60,000 nucleotides of DNA. Origin: Takakia lepidozioides. Lineage: Eukaryota > Streptophyta > Takakiopsida > Takakiales > Takakiaceae. Within the stretch, counting starts at the first letter, position 1. Each line of letters starts with the position of its first letter. This document shows, piece after piece, positions 12,871 to 24,016 of the stretch. The stretch covers positions 3,474,001-3,534,000 of the forward strand of contig CM060734.1 in assembly GCA_030704615.1 (NCBI GenBank), given 5' to 3'. The notes beneath the pieces are model-generated. The model had not been told where the DNA came from. It searched no databases and saw nothing but the letters and a program-made list of their open reading frames with translations. Both the position numbers and the translations under genes were made by a program.

Positions 12871-15800
12871 ATGCTCGAACCTGAGAGGGGGGGATTTTGT
12901 GCACCATACAGGAGACCTCGTCGCAAGCTCCAAAAATTATACTTCGGACGTAGGCCAATGCCGAAGGGGAGGAAGCAGATGCGTCTACAGGAGGAGATTG
13001 CCATCTCCGAGCAGCAGGCCACTCAGGCAACCCAGCCACCAGTGAGAGCTCCATGCGATCGGGCTGCGCGCAGCTGATCGAGCACCGAACCCCCCATTTT
13101 GCTTCTGTAATTCTTAGACTGAATGCTAGGAGACTTGAGTGCAGAACATGTTTGCATGCCTAACAGGAAAGGTGGACGTGCTGGAGGGATCGTAGGAATC
13201 CGAAGAGCCGCAGGAAGAGTCCGAGGAGCTAGCTGCAGCACGTACACCCACCCGATCCCCGAGCGCGGGTATTCCTGTCGGGCCTAGCCATGTGCGTTTC
13301 AAAGACGCGGCTTCGAAGGGCAAGTTCAAAGCCCCAGAGATCGACTCGCATTCTTCGGTCATGGAGAATCGCCAGCAGGGGTCGGGCCCTTCTCCAACAA
13401 AGTCGAAGAAGAAGCAGCCCGTCCCTCTACTGGTTTCTGAACCGGCTCAGGCCGCTTCACCCCCACCAATGCGAATGAAGCAGCCTGGTAAAAGACAGAT
13501 TCAATTGCAGCAGACACCTTAGCCTGCAAGGATGAGGAAGCAGAAGGCAATCAGGGCGACGGCCGAACAATCTCCCGCAAAACCGCTTCCACGAGCTGAA
13601 GCTCAGTTCTTGGAGGATTTCCCGCCTGCAGATGTTGGGGCCAACTCTGCTGCAGCGAAGGCAATGGGATCGACCGTTTCTGTCGATTTGGTACCGGAGG
13701 AGGGTGCTGCCGCTCAACGTTCGCAGCAAGACCTCACCACCGATGAACAAGCAGGCCCGGAGGAGGCCTCTGCAATGGCAGAATTGCCCGCAGACAGGCC
13801 CCAGAGTGCAGCTCCAGTTGAGGATGCTCCAGCTGCTCAGCCACTACCGGCACCTACAGACATGTCTCCGGAGGATTTCAAAAGTGCAGCTGATAAAATG
13901 TTGGAGGAGATACACAGTAGCATTGGCAGAGTTCTGGGCAGCAGGGTATTCCAGCGGACTCTTCGAATCCCACTCTGTCGCATGGTCTCCCTTCCCATCG
14001 TCAGGCAGGCCCTTCCCGGAGATGTGGATAAGCTCAAGTTCGCATTTCGAGAATGGTACCGTCTGGGATCGGCAGCGTTTTATGTTTCCATTGAGAATGA
14101 GGACGGCGAAACTCGTGGACCCACTGCCGATGAATTGTCAACGTGGGATACCCACTGGCACACTCGCAACAACGAATTTGAGGCGACGCTGAAGGGTGAT
14201 CCAGACTTCGGCCATATGTCGGGTAAAATGTTCTTTGTGTGGGACGGGAATCACCGACTTCTCGCCTGGTGGGAGTACATCAAGCAGAACCATGCCAAGC
14301 ACATTGGCTGGCATTACATGGTGGAGTGTGTCATCCTCAAGGTGAAGGCGGCAGACTCCTCCCTGCTCAAGAATGCCATGGCGGACCTCAACTCGTAAGA
14401 TACTCATACCCTCCCAAGCACGTTCGAAATGCGGTGCCGCATTTCGGTTTCCAATCTGTTTTGTTTCCGTGCTTTCGTGGATTGAACTGGAGAGTGTGCC
14501 TTGCAGGGTCACTGAAAATGCGTACGTGCATACCCACATGGCACATATGCTGTACAGGGTGAGGAAAACTGGTCTCACTGATCCGCACATGTTCGCGGAA
14601 ATGCTGGAGCCCGAGCTCATTCAGAAAGCCGTGGCAAAAACTGACCGGACATGGTATCGTCTCACTATGGATGGAATGGTGGAGGTGATATACGAAGTAA
14701 GTCGTCCTCCGATTTCCCTCTGCTCATCCTTCAGATTGAAATTTCCAGTAATTTTTCCACATGAATCGACTGTAACGCTTCTGCATGTTTTTGTTGGCAG
14801 TCAAACATCAAGCTGGATTTGGCCCATGCCAAACGCTTCTTCATGGAAAGTGAGGGGCAGGTGAAAACGTTGCAGTCATTGACTGAGCACTTGAAGGAAG
14901 CCGGTGTCAAGTCCAGAACCAAATACAAGTCAAAGCTTGTGAAGCTGGTGGCAATTGCAGATCCGGCACTTGGAAAGGACTTCATCCCCGAGATTGCAAA
15001 ACACTATTCTCGGGCCATGCAGCCGACCATGCAATTGGAGAAACTGCATCACCTCTCAACGGCATGTGTTGAGGCGAAAGAGAAGGTGAGGTTTCAATGC
15101 ACTGAAGTTCCTTCCTAGCAATAGCCACTCTCTTCCAGCTCCTGACATTGGATCGGAAATGGCAGACACGGTGGCTGTCGATCTGGAATGCATCCGAGAC
15201 AATGTGGTCTTTTCCACTGGAAGTTTCCGACCCTGCAGTGGATGTGTGGCTCAACCGCATGACTTGGTGGTTCCAGGTAATTCAAGGTACTTCCCCAGAT
15301 TTGCTTTTCTGAAATGAATTCCCTGAACTGCTACGTGACAATGCATGTGGGAATCGCAGGTAATGTCGAATGCGAAGGAGCAAGTCGTAATGCACACAAA
15401 TTTGTTCGGCTTGTACGTCAAATGGGATGGAACACAGACACTGGAAGACTACGTGACACGTTTCAGATGTGCGTACAAGGACAACCTTTTCGCCAGAGAG
15501 CTACAGACAGCAAGAAGGAGCGTGGAGTTTACACATCAGGAGGGAGTGGAGAAAGCTGCAATGCAAATTGTTTACAGGTGAAGCACAGCTGCCCTTGTAT
15601 GCGAAGCCTGGTTACGAGGTTTGTCTCGGAAATGCGGCACCGCATTCGCATTTTATGTTTTCGGTGGCACTCTGCGAGTAGGTTCGTCCAATCTTATGCT
15701 CACGCATGCTGACTGCCCTGCAGGTATATGAAATACGTGCTTCTTCAGACAGGGGCCCTGGCTCAAGAGCCCCCGTTCTTCATGGCTTGGACCGTGGCGG

Positions 15801-18076
15801 GCCCAAGCTGTGTCTACACACCCGAGATGCAGAAACAATGGCATCCCGCGCATCTCGTTGGATGCCCCTGGTACCTGGATATGTCTGACGGTATTGTTGA
15901 CGAGTCTGAGAAAGATCTGCACGCCTTGGCAGAAGAGAAGAGAAAGGAAAGACGTGTCCCTGCTGGGCCAAAGTCGGCAAAGGAATCTGCTGCTCTGGAA
16001 GAATCCAGAAAGGCAGCTGAGATGGCACAAAAGACGGTGGATGCAGCTGTGCAGGCCCAACAGAAGGGGTCGAAGAAGAGGACTCGCCAGCAAGGAGCAG
16101 CTGTTGTGACACCCGCCAAAACGAAGAAGCAGAAACAGCCTGTTCAGGAAGAGGGTGAGGAAGAGGACTCCGATGGAGACTTTGCAACCAGCCCACCCCC
16201 CCAAACGCAGGCTACCTCCCCTGTGCCCACCGTTGTCACGAGAGGCACGAGAACTGGCTCGGCAAAGAAGGCACTCTTCAACCCCCCAGGGGGGCACCCT
16301 TTCGAGCCGGTGGAAATGAAGAGGCCGAAAGTGGCTCCCGAAACATTAGTCTAGTGTGTAAATGAGAGTTTCTTGGCGGCTTTGGATGGATGGGCAGCCA
16401 AGTTGGCATACATGAAGACCATGGAGGGTCTGAAGGGCAGAGCACTGAAGAAGGCGACTGCCGAAGAGCCTTCCGACACCCCAGGATTTCAGAATATGGT
16501 CTCGTTCTTTGAGAGGGTGTGTGCAGACAAGGATTGTAGGAGGGGCGGAAATGCCACCAAGTGGTCTTGCGATATGATCATCTTGGATATTCCGGACGGA
16601 GAGCCTATGGAAGGACTGCAAGCTTTGCCATCTTGGAACAGGTACTCGGAGGACTTTTGGAAGAAAGGATTCGGGCTTGCCCGCATGGTGTTGGATGACA
16701 GAGGCTGTGTGGTTGTCCTGGCGAGCAGAGGAAAAAACACTCAGACAGGAATTGCGAAGTGGACCCGCAAGAGCGCTGTCCCGATTCTGAAAAAGAAGTG
16801 GACGTGCATCAACACACTGGGCCTTCGGTCGGAAGGGAAGAAGGTGATTACGACACTGGCACTCGTCCATTCATTTGCTTGGGTGTTTTCAAATGCGGTG
16901 CCACATTCGGTTTCTAATCGTTCCCCCCTGTGTATGCAGACGAAGCAGTTCGATGCATACTGCTTTGTGAAGGAGAACTCCACCTTTGCTTTCCGGAAGG
17001 AGGGAGGAAAGGTTGACCCGAACTGCGACCCCCTCGATTACGACGTTCTGTTCAACAACGTTCCCAAGGAACTTCTCCCTCATAGCCTCACTTCAACGGA
17101 ACCCCTGCGGTACTCACGGACTCGGAGCCCTGCCTTCATTCAGACAATTATGGAGACATGCACAGACGTGGATGGCACAGTGCTCGACCTCATCTGTGGG
17201 ACAAGTATGCAGAATCTTGATCTATGCTGTTCTGCAAATTCTCGTTAGGATGTAGTTCGCAACATCTGAAGCGTCGTGTGGTAATGTGTGGATGGCATTG
17301 TAATAGGTGCCTCAATGTGGGCTGGGCGGTTTTCCGACCGGCACCTCTTTGCCTACGAGGAGGATTCATCCGTGTGGGGATCCCATCTGGAAGGGCTGCA
17401 ACGGAATGTTAAGGCTCCCAACAGAGCGGAAGTCTCCTCGGATTCGTCGGAGTCCGAGGAAGACACAGTGGACATTGATGCGGAGGAGAACCCGGAATAC
17501 GAGTGAGTGCAAACATTGTAAGTTTGCAAAGCCTTCTGGGTCATTTTTGTCAAACGAATTTCCCGACTGTGGTTCTCATTAGTCTCGTTGATGATTGTCA
17601 TGTGCAGGATTGCAGGGTCCGGGTCGAAACATGTAGGGCCTACACTTCCTGCCAGGAAGAATGTCCCGTTCTTTGCGAGGGCCGACTTCATGACGAGCCT
17701 GGTGAGGGACTACTCCCTTCCTAGTTATGCAGCTAAACTCGCAAATACAGCGATTAGAAGAAGTGAGAATCCCAGTAAAGTAGAGCAGATTTTGGAGAGG
17801 GCTAGGGAGGACAGAAGGATAAGGAAAGAGTTGGCAGCAGCTCAGACAGGTAGACGGGTACGAAAGTACATATGTGATTCAGCGGATGAGAGCGACGCAG
17901 ACAGGGAGGAAGACGACCCAACGGAGGTGAGATGGACAGTTCCGCAAGGGGAAGATGGGATTTTCGAAAGCCTAGCCAACGAGCAGTCCGCTGGAGATGA
18001 GAAAGGCACTGAGGGGGTGGAGGCGGAGCAGGACAGTCTAGAACAGGATGAGGATTCGGATGATTTTCAAGATTAA
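12871..18076 (+). pseudogene. ParB/Srx-like plus beta-class DNA methyltransferase-like protein, copy A (fullest)
   Basis: The model has exons 12871-13041, 13145-14394, 14507-14696, 14801-15085, 15139-15276, 15360-15577, 15724-16843, 16940-17204, 17307-17502 and 17608-18076. It totals 4,302 bases, exactly 1,434 codons, with matching splice phases. Landmarks are a basic start (PRRKLQKLYFGRRP), a low-complexity linker, a ParB/sulfiredoxin-fold-like domain at about residues 325-470 (RIPLCRMVSL...KMFFVWDGNHRLLAW), a helical region, a Lys/Glu-rich linker, and a methyltransferase-like domain at about 1000-1245 with motif-IV-like DIPDG (1039), SPAFIQTIME, motif-I-like VLDLICGTSAS (about 1205) and RHLFAYEED. 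An acidic tail ends SDDFQD. ParB-methylase fusions are known in bacteria and phages. Three in-frame TAG codons (13193, 13520, 16352) interrupt an otherwise unshifted frame. The fold assignments come from motifs only. It may be a pseudogene, or the stops may be read through. Confidence 0.75.
14426..14449. repeat. Single palindrome inside an intron of copy A
   Basis: A GAAATGCGG...CCGCATTTC copy lies in the intron between exons 2 and 3. Related copies lie in the intron after 15577 (near 15628) and, more degenerate, in the intron after 16843 (near 16891). Confidence 0.9.
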
Positions 18077-18210
18077 TAGAATTTTAATGAAGTCTCTGTA
18101 AATGTAAATTCTCTTCCAGAGTATATAAAGGAAAATCTCCCCGACATTCGTGACCCCTCTCCAGTGTGCATTCCAGCCAAACAATCGCCCAAACCACGAC
18201 GCTCCCAAAA

Positions 18211-18985
18211 TCAGAAATGGGGCACCGCATTTCCAAAATTTTGGCAACTCTAAAAACCTCTTTTGGAAATGCGGCACCTCATTTCCAAAACAGGGGAGGG
18301 ACTAAATTTTCCATTTCAATGTTGGCATAGTAAAAAGTAATTGGCCGATTGGAAATGCGGTGCCGCATTTCCAAAATTTCCTTTGTCCACACGCCAGTTT
18401 TGGCTTCTCCCGCTCATTGCATGGATGCCACCACGCTTACAGAGGTCGAACAAGGAGGTCGAACAAGGAGGTCGAGATGGCGGAATTGGAAATGCGGTAC
18501 CGCATTTCCATATTGGGGATGGTCGTTGTTTGAACTGCAGGCCCATCAGCAAAAATTGGCACTGCATTCCATTGTCAAAAAAAAGTCGATGACGGACATG
18601 GAAATGCGGCGCCGCATTTCCAGAACGGACATCGCAATTTGTCCATTTGCAGACCCTCTCACGGAAATGCGGTAACGCATTCCATCGCGCTGGTCGGAAA
18701 TGTCACACTTTTCGAAGTGTTGGACGGAAATGCGGCACCGCATTCCCTTGTCCAAAAAGAAGTTTCCATTGCCAAGCTGGAAATGCGTCGCCGCATTTGC
18801 AATGCCAACCTCGTTGTCTGTCCAATTTATAGACCCGTGTTGGTATTTCGTGTACCTGGACGGAAATGATGCACCGCATTCCATTGTCCGACACTGAAAT
18901 GCGGTTCATACATTTCCATGTCGGCATGGAAATGCGGTGCCGCATTCCAATGTCCGACATGGAAATGCGGTGCCGCATTTCGATG
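18211..18985. repeat. Palindromic array with irregular spacing (right array)
   Basis: The same palindrome family as the left array occurs at about 18213, 18265, 18351, 18488, 18550 (weak), 18600, 18663, 18726, 18779, 18862, 18895, 18928 and 18961. Intervals are 33, 53, 63 and 83 in the tight part, so they differ by multiples of about 10. The linkers differ from those of the left array. It follows the methyltransferase-like gene by about 135 bp. Confidence 0.9.
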
Positions 18986-19237
18986 CCGACATGGCGTTAC
19001 TCTGGTATATTCTTGACACATGACTCTCATACCGGTTACTCTGGTATATTCATCCGGACAGACAAATTGTAGAAATGAGACATCAAATTGTAAACAGTGG
19101 GCCAATTCCGACAGTTATTCAACAGAATGAAACACAATCATACAGAAGTGAGGTACGATGGGTTTATTGATCGGACACGATGTCTCACATTTACCAACTG
19201 CAGACAAAACTAAGCCCTTCCTCCTTCTACATGGGCT

Positions 19238-19939
19238 TCACCAAGTCGACGGAACTTCGATACCCCTCAAAACAAGCTCATCACTGCTGCGGCACCTCAA
19301 GGTAAACTGCAATTCGGTCATTCTGCTGCCCTTGCTGGAGCCGACGACAATGTCATGTCCATCAATGATACCACCATCATACATTGACAAGGTCACTGTG
19401 GGCCTCATGTGCCCGTGCGATTCGTCTTCGCAACTCAGCCGAATGTCTCCATACACTGGAAGAGCGGAGTGATCTGCACGTATATAGTTTTCCCCGGTGC
19501 CGTCCTCCCTGGTCCACTGGCAGCAGTTCCAGCGCCAAAGCGAGGCCGTGCGTGATCTGTCCGGCATCCCTTTCCAGCTTGGTATATCGAGGTCAACAAT
19601 TTTCAGGACCCACGGACCGCATTGACCCTCGCCCTCGCCTCGCTCAAAGCGGTAATAGCCCTCCAGATACTCCATTGCGCGCAAAGACTCTTGCTTGATT
19701 CCAGCAGCGTCTGTGAAAACAGAGAGCCAGACAATGATGTCTCCTGATTCTGGTTTGAACATAGCATAATCGTGGCCATGATAAGGGCAGTCGGCTGGAT
19801 TTCGGCGGCACGGCATCCTTGAAAAAGAGTAGCGGAGTACGCTCAATGACAGCAGCTCCCGGATGGAGGAGGAGCAGCGCGGTGGCTGAAAAAAGTTCAA
19901 GCTAACGCTGCAATTCCTCACAAACACTCCAGGGCACAT
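19238..19939 (-). CDS. Unknown-family protein, element-associated (minus member of a divergent pair)
   Basis: This 233-residue frame has no domain I recognise. It aligns end to end with the divergently transcribed gene at 20165-20929. Shared signatures are MxCxRNxxDCPxxGxDYAM, SGDI[IV][IV]W, YLEGYYRFERG against YILGHYAFERG, SLWRWNCCxWT, LYGDIRL-type and IFDGGMIEGQDIVV-type blocks, and a C-terminal ELVLRxxEVP. The Cys/His-rich start suggests metal binding, and the C-terminal half looks strand-rich. No signal peptide or membrane segment is evident. The start codon is uncertain. It sits just beyond the right palindromic array, which suggests it belongs to the same element. Confidence 0.6.
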   Translation of the reverse strand: MCPGVFVRNCSVSLNFFQPPRCSSSIRELLSLSVLRYSFSRMPCRRNPADCPYHGHDYAMFKPESGDIIVWLSVFTDAAGIKQESLRAMEYLEGYYRFERGEGEGQCGPWVLKIVDLDIPSWKGMPDRSRTASLWRWNCCQWTREDGTGENYIRADHSALPVYGDIRLSCEDESHGHMRPTVTLSMYDGGIIDGHDIVVGSSKGSRMTELQFTLRCRSSDELVLRGIEVPSTW

Positions 19940-20072
19940 TTAAATTTCCCCCTACAGGATCCTGGAACGATGAAGATTGGCTGCTGCATGAATGTAGCCG
20001 TTTCAGTTTCCTACCCTGCCATGCAAACTATGGGCAGTCACTGCCAAGTGGGCCGATAGCCACTGGACACGA

Positions 20073-20136
20073 CGAAGTCCATCCCCTCTTCGATGTAAAT
20101 GCGGCGCCGAATTTCCATCCGAGGGGATGGACTTCG
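20073..20136. repeat. Large hairpin between the divergent unknown-family genes
   Basis: Perfect 16-bp arms, CGAAGTCCATCCCCTC at 20073-20088 and its reverse complement at 20121-20136, enclose a 32-base centre. That centre holds a damaged copy of the array palindrome (AAATGCGGCGCCGAATTTCC). It lies in the probable shared promoter region. Confidence 0.9.
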
Positions 20137-20164
20137 GTGGCAGATCTCAAACTATAACTTGTTG

Positions 20165-20929
20165 ATGAGAAAGATGTATGGGTTCATCCACCGCTGGCGT
20201 GATGAACACGTTCCACCTCTGTCGGTGGGTACGTGGGACCCAGATGCTCCATTATTGGAGGCCGGACTGCTCTTCCGCTTCGCATCATTTCCAAAATCTA
20301 AGGGCTTCGTAGCTGTCCGCAAGGTCATCGGCATCCAAGTCGTCCTCAGGTCCTCCTTTGCAAGGATGTCGTGCTTCCGGAACCGGGACGACTGCCCATT
20401 TGGAGGCATCGATTATGCAATGTATTCGGCCACATCGGGAGACATTGTTATCTGGTACACAGATTACAGAGAAGATACTGATTCGATTGTGGAAACATTG
20501 GTGGCTTTTGAGTATATCCTAGGCCACTACGCCTTCGAGCGGGGTGACGATCTTGGTCTGAGGAGTCCGTGGCTCCTGTGCATCCTCGATTCCGATTTTC
20601 CCAGCTACGACGGTCACCCATGCAGAAGAAGACGCACTGCTATGCTGTTGCGGTGGAACTGCTGCCACTGGACGTGGGTGGACTCCATCGGAGAGACCTA
20701 TTCTCCTGAAGGAGTGCGCTCCTCTTCTCCATTGTATGGGGACATTCGCATTGGTGTGGACGACGAAAACGTGAAGATTTCCATATTCGATGGTGGTATG
20801 ATTGAAGGGCAGGACATTGTGGTGAACATCACTAGGGGCGGTACAACGGCTGCAATCGACTTTACCTGGAGGAGCCCCATGACTCATGAGCTAGTTCTGA
20901 GAGCAGTCGAAGTCCCATTGACAACGTGA
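20165..20929 (+). CDS. Unknown-family protein, element-associated (plus member of a divergent pair)
   Basis: The open frame begins at 20099, but its first residues come from the hairpin, so the ATG at 20165 (MRKMYGFIHRW) is a better start and gives 254 residues. The frame is uninterrupted to 20929. Conserved with the minus-strand gene are RMSCFRNRDDCPFGGIDYAM, SGDIVIW, HYAFERG, RWNCCHWTW, LYGDIRIGVDDENVKISIFDGG and ELVLRAVEVP. The two are roughly 45 percent identical by eye, so they are an old inverted duplication and both have stayed open, which suggests selection. The function is unknown. A more damaged relative lies at 46682-47269. Confidence 0.6.
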   Translation: MRKMYGFIHRWRDEHVPPLSVGTWDPDAPLLEAGLLFRFASFPKSKGFVAVRKVIGIQVVLRSSFARMSCFRNRDDCPFGGIDYAMYSATSGDIVIWYTDYREDTDSIVETLVAFEYILGHYAFERGDDLGLRSPWLLCILDSDFPSYDGHPCRRRRTAMLLRWNCCHWTWVDSIGETYSPEGVRSSSPLYGDIRIGVDDENVKISIFDGGMIEGQDIVVNITRGGTTAAIDFTWRSPMTHELVLRAVEVPLTT

Positions 20930-22140
20930 CTTGTATTCAGTAGGCACAGGGCTAAAGATTTGATTGCACAATCAGCACAGTAGACGTGCTTCAAATGCAA
21001 TTCATGTGGATCAATAAAAACCTCATTGTGCCCTCTTTTTATTCTATTCTGTGTCCATCGTTCCGAGAATGCGTCATTGCTCATTTCGTTTGGGATTGGG
21101 AGTGTGGGTGGATTTTGCAAGTGGCTGGTAGGCTGAAATGGGCCCCCATTGTACAGAGCAGTACCACCCTACCATTCGCGAAACATTGCCTTTCAATATA
21201 TAATTCTAAATAACATTGCCGAACCTCCTTCATCGGGAGGTCCTTCTCCCCCTATGACCGTGGCACCCTAAACCCTATTCCCGCGGACACTCATTTCCAG
21301 AAAATAGTGCTGCTCATGTTTTTTTCCACACTTACGACTCTGCTCATGGCTCATGCCGCTCATGGCTCATGGCTCATGAAATAGCAGCCCCCGTACCTTC
21401 GTGACCCCTTGGTAGCTCCATACATCTCCTCCATTGTGTCCCACAACAATGACAAGGAAACAACTTGCACCGCCGGTGTGAGTCCTCTTGATTCACAATC
21501 CGAATCAGAATCTTCCATAGAAGACACAGGAGGTGAAGGTGGCCTAAACCGCACACCTCGTCTCGTGTACCCACTAGTATCGCTAGTGCTCAAACCAGCA
21601 CTGTCCCCAGCAACTAGTGGCACCTCTGTGTTGACAAACTGTCACTCAACCGGTCATGAACATGTCCCTAATCCCCTCTCCACAAGGTACCCGGGTAGAG
21701 AACCTGTTGCGGCTTATGGTTTGGAATACTAGGTTCCTAACATAGCCTACGCCTGCACCTGCATCCACCGCAAGCACTCCTATGGTTGGCTGGTCATCAC
21801 CTCCAACCTCACCACAGGAGAAACAATGATGGTATGACTGGTCATCACCCCAGCCTCACCATTGACAGCATGCTCTAAGACTGGCCAGTGATCAAACCCG
21901 GACCAATCACCTATAAAAACAAGCGCCCACACAAAACTAACATGGCGCACAATCAAGCATGTAGATATGGAGGGGATCCAAACACAAGAAATCAGAACGA
22001 CAACTCCCCCACACCAAAAATAACTCCACGGTGTTGCTCCTGCAAGGACACCCCAGCCCAAACCCGGACTGACTCTTGCCTCCACCTACGGAAAGGTCTT
22101 GGTCTAATGAGAGGGTGGAAAACTACGAGGAAGAGAAGCT
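20930..22140. other. Stretch without a recognised gene
   Basis: It contains a short tandem of GGCTCAT-like units ending GAAATAG at about 21340-21386; the same motif recurs at 47766-47818. Other open frames lack domains. Nothing else is recognised. Confidence 0.5.
21336..21387. repeat. CTCATGG tandem ending GAAATAG
   Basis: Repeated CTCATGG/GCTCATG units are followed by CTCATGAAATAG. It is shared with the third element copy, so it is likely part of the element. Confidence 0.8.
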
Positions 22141-22339
22141 AAAGCAATGCCTAACCCCAGCATGCCCTCATCCCAACACTCTTCCTCTCTTCTCTTCTCT
22201 CACTTGCATGACCATGGGAATATCATGAAGATACTCCTCAAACCGCCCTCCACGAGCTTTGAAATTTGGCCTTCAAGACCACATGCCAGTCCTCAGGCAG
22301 TCCACCAATGCCTCCACGAGTTAGCACAGGCTGTCCACA

Positions 22340-22965
22340 AGTCAACACGGGCCACCACAGACTAGCACAGGCCCACACAGATCACTCGTCACGCTGTCAC
22401 AGCTCCACACAGGCCACAGCCCCACAGCCCATCACAGCCCCACAGGCCACAGGTCACAGCCTGTCACAGCCCATCACAGCCCCAAAGGCCACAAGGCACA
22501 GCCTGTCAGAGCCAATCACAACCCGTCACAACCCCAAAGGCCACAGGGCACAGCCTATCACAGCCTGTCACAGCCCTCCACATGTCACAGGGTCACAGCC
22601 CCACAAGCCACAGCCTATCACAGCCCATCACAGCCCGCCACAGACTGTCACAGTCCATCACAACCCCACAGGCCACCTGTCACAGCCCATCACAACCCAT
22701 CACATCCCCACAAGCCATAGGACACAGCCTGTCATGGCCCCAAAGGCCACAGGGCACAGCCTGTCACAGCCAGTCACAGTCCATCACAGCCCCAAAGGCC
22801 ACAGGGCACAGCCTATCACAGCCCTACGCAGGTCACAGGGTCACAGGATCACAGCCCCACAGGCCACAGCCTGTCACAGTCCGTCACAGCCCCACAGGTC
22901 ACAGCCTGTCACAGCCCCAAAGGCCACATGGCACAGCCCATCACAGCCGCATCCATGGCCGCTCA
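22340..22965. repeat. CACAGCC-type minisatellite
   Basis: Degenerate repeats of CACAGCC, CATCACAGCCCC and AGGCCACAGGGCACAGCCTG fill about 620 bases. They give a long artefactual open frame rich in His, Ser, Gln and Pro. Confidence 0.95.
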
Positions 22966-24016
22966 TGGTAGCTTAGCCATTTCTCCAAAGGGGTTTAGCC
23001 ACGCCAAGCTAGGGTTTGTGTCTAGGCTTCTTTGCACCGAGCTATGGGGGCTGTGAGGAAATCAACAAGGTATTCTTGCTCTTTATGGCTCCCACACACC
23101 ACCAATAGTAGCTCTAATTCCAAAGGAAGATGTTTGCAACCAAAACTAAGTGCACAAGCTTCCTTTTAACTCACAAAACAGCGCCATTGATCCCTATGGC
23201 GACTAACCAAACATGGCTGACTTCCAACCCTTGTAGGCACTCATTCACGCCTTTTCTTGACCATAGCACGCCCCTTCAAACCTAATCCAGCCCATGCACC
23301 TGCTGCTTCAAGAGTTGTGCTCCCTTCAAGCTTGAAGTTGAAACCCCAACTCACATATGCCCTACAAGTGCCAGCCCTAGCCCTTCCATTCTAGCTCTCT
23401 AAAGCTTGAAAACAAGAGCCTCAATGGGCTGAAGGCATGCTCCCTATGGGAAGCCTTATGAAATATGGAAGAGAAGCCTCTTATGGCAGCATAATGACAA
23501 TTTTCACGCATCCCACTCTCATCATAAGAGAATCAGCTCATTTGCTTCCTTTCTTGCACCCACAAACCTAAAAATACAAGCTTCAGCGGGCTGAAAGCAT
23601 GCTCCACGTATGCCCTACAGGGGAACCAGCCCCTTCCTTCCTTTCTGGCACTCCCAAACCTGAAAGTACAAGCCTTCAAGAGGCTGAAAGCATGCTCCAC
23701 ACATGCATTGCCCTCACATAAGGAAAGTCAGCCCTTCCCTCTTCCTTGCTTGCCCTTCAAGCTTGAAGATGGAAGCTTCAATGAGCTGAATACATGCTCC
23801 ACACTGCAACCTCTTCACACAAGAGGTATCAGCCCCCTATCTTGGCTCCTTGGCTCCTTGATGCTCTCTAAGACAAGACTAAGCACTCCACAGCCTTTGC
23901 CAAGCTCCTGAAACCCTAAGGCTTACATTTCCAACCACAAGACACTCATCTTGTGGTGCAAGAGCTCTTCTTCCAAGCTCTGAAACCCTAGGTGCACATT
24001 CCATGGCCTTGCCACA
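22966..24016. repeat. Diverged repeat-rich region
   Basis: No gene is recognised. Blocks of the type GGCTGAAAGCATGCTCCAC preceded by a CTTGAA-containing segment recur near 23420, 23590, 23680 and 23785, so this looks like a decayed tandem array. Confidence 0.6.

Noticed and set aside
15653-16297. Minus-strand frame of 214 codons opposite copy A
   Set aside because: Shadow of the Lys/Glu-rich exon 7 on the other strand.
22266-22976. Long open frame of 236 codons
   Set aside because: It is a translation of the CACAGCC minisatellite; low complexity and overlapped by another long frame.
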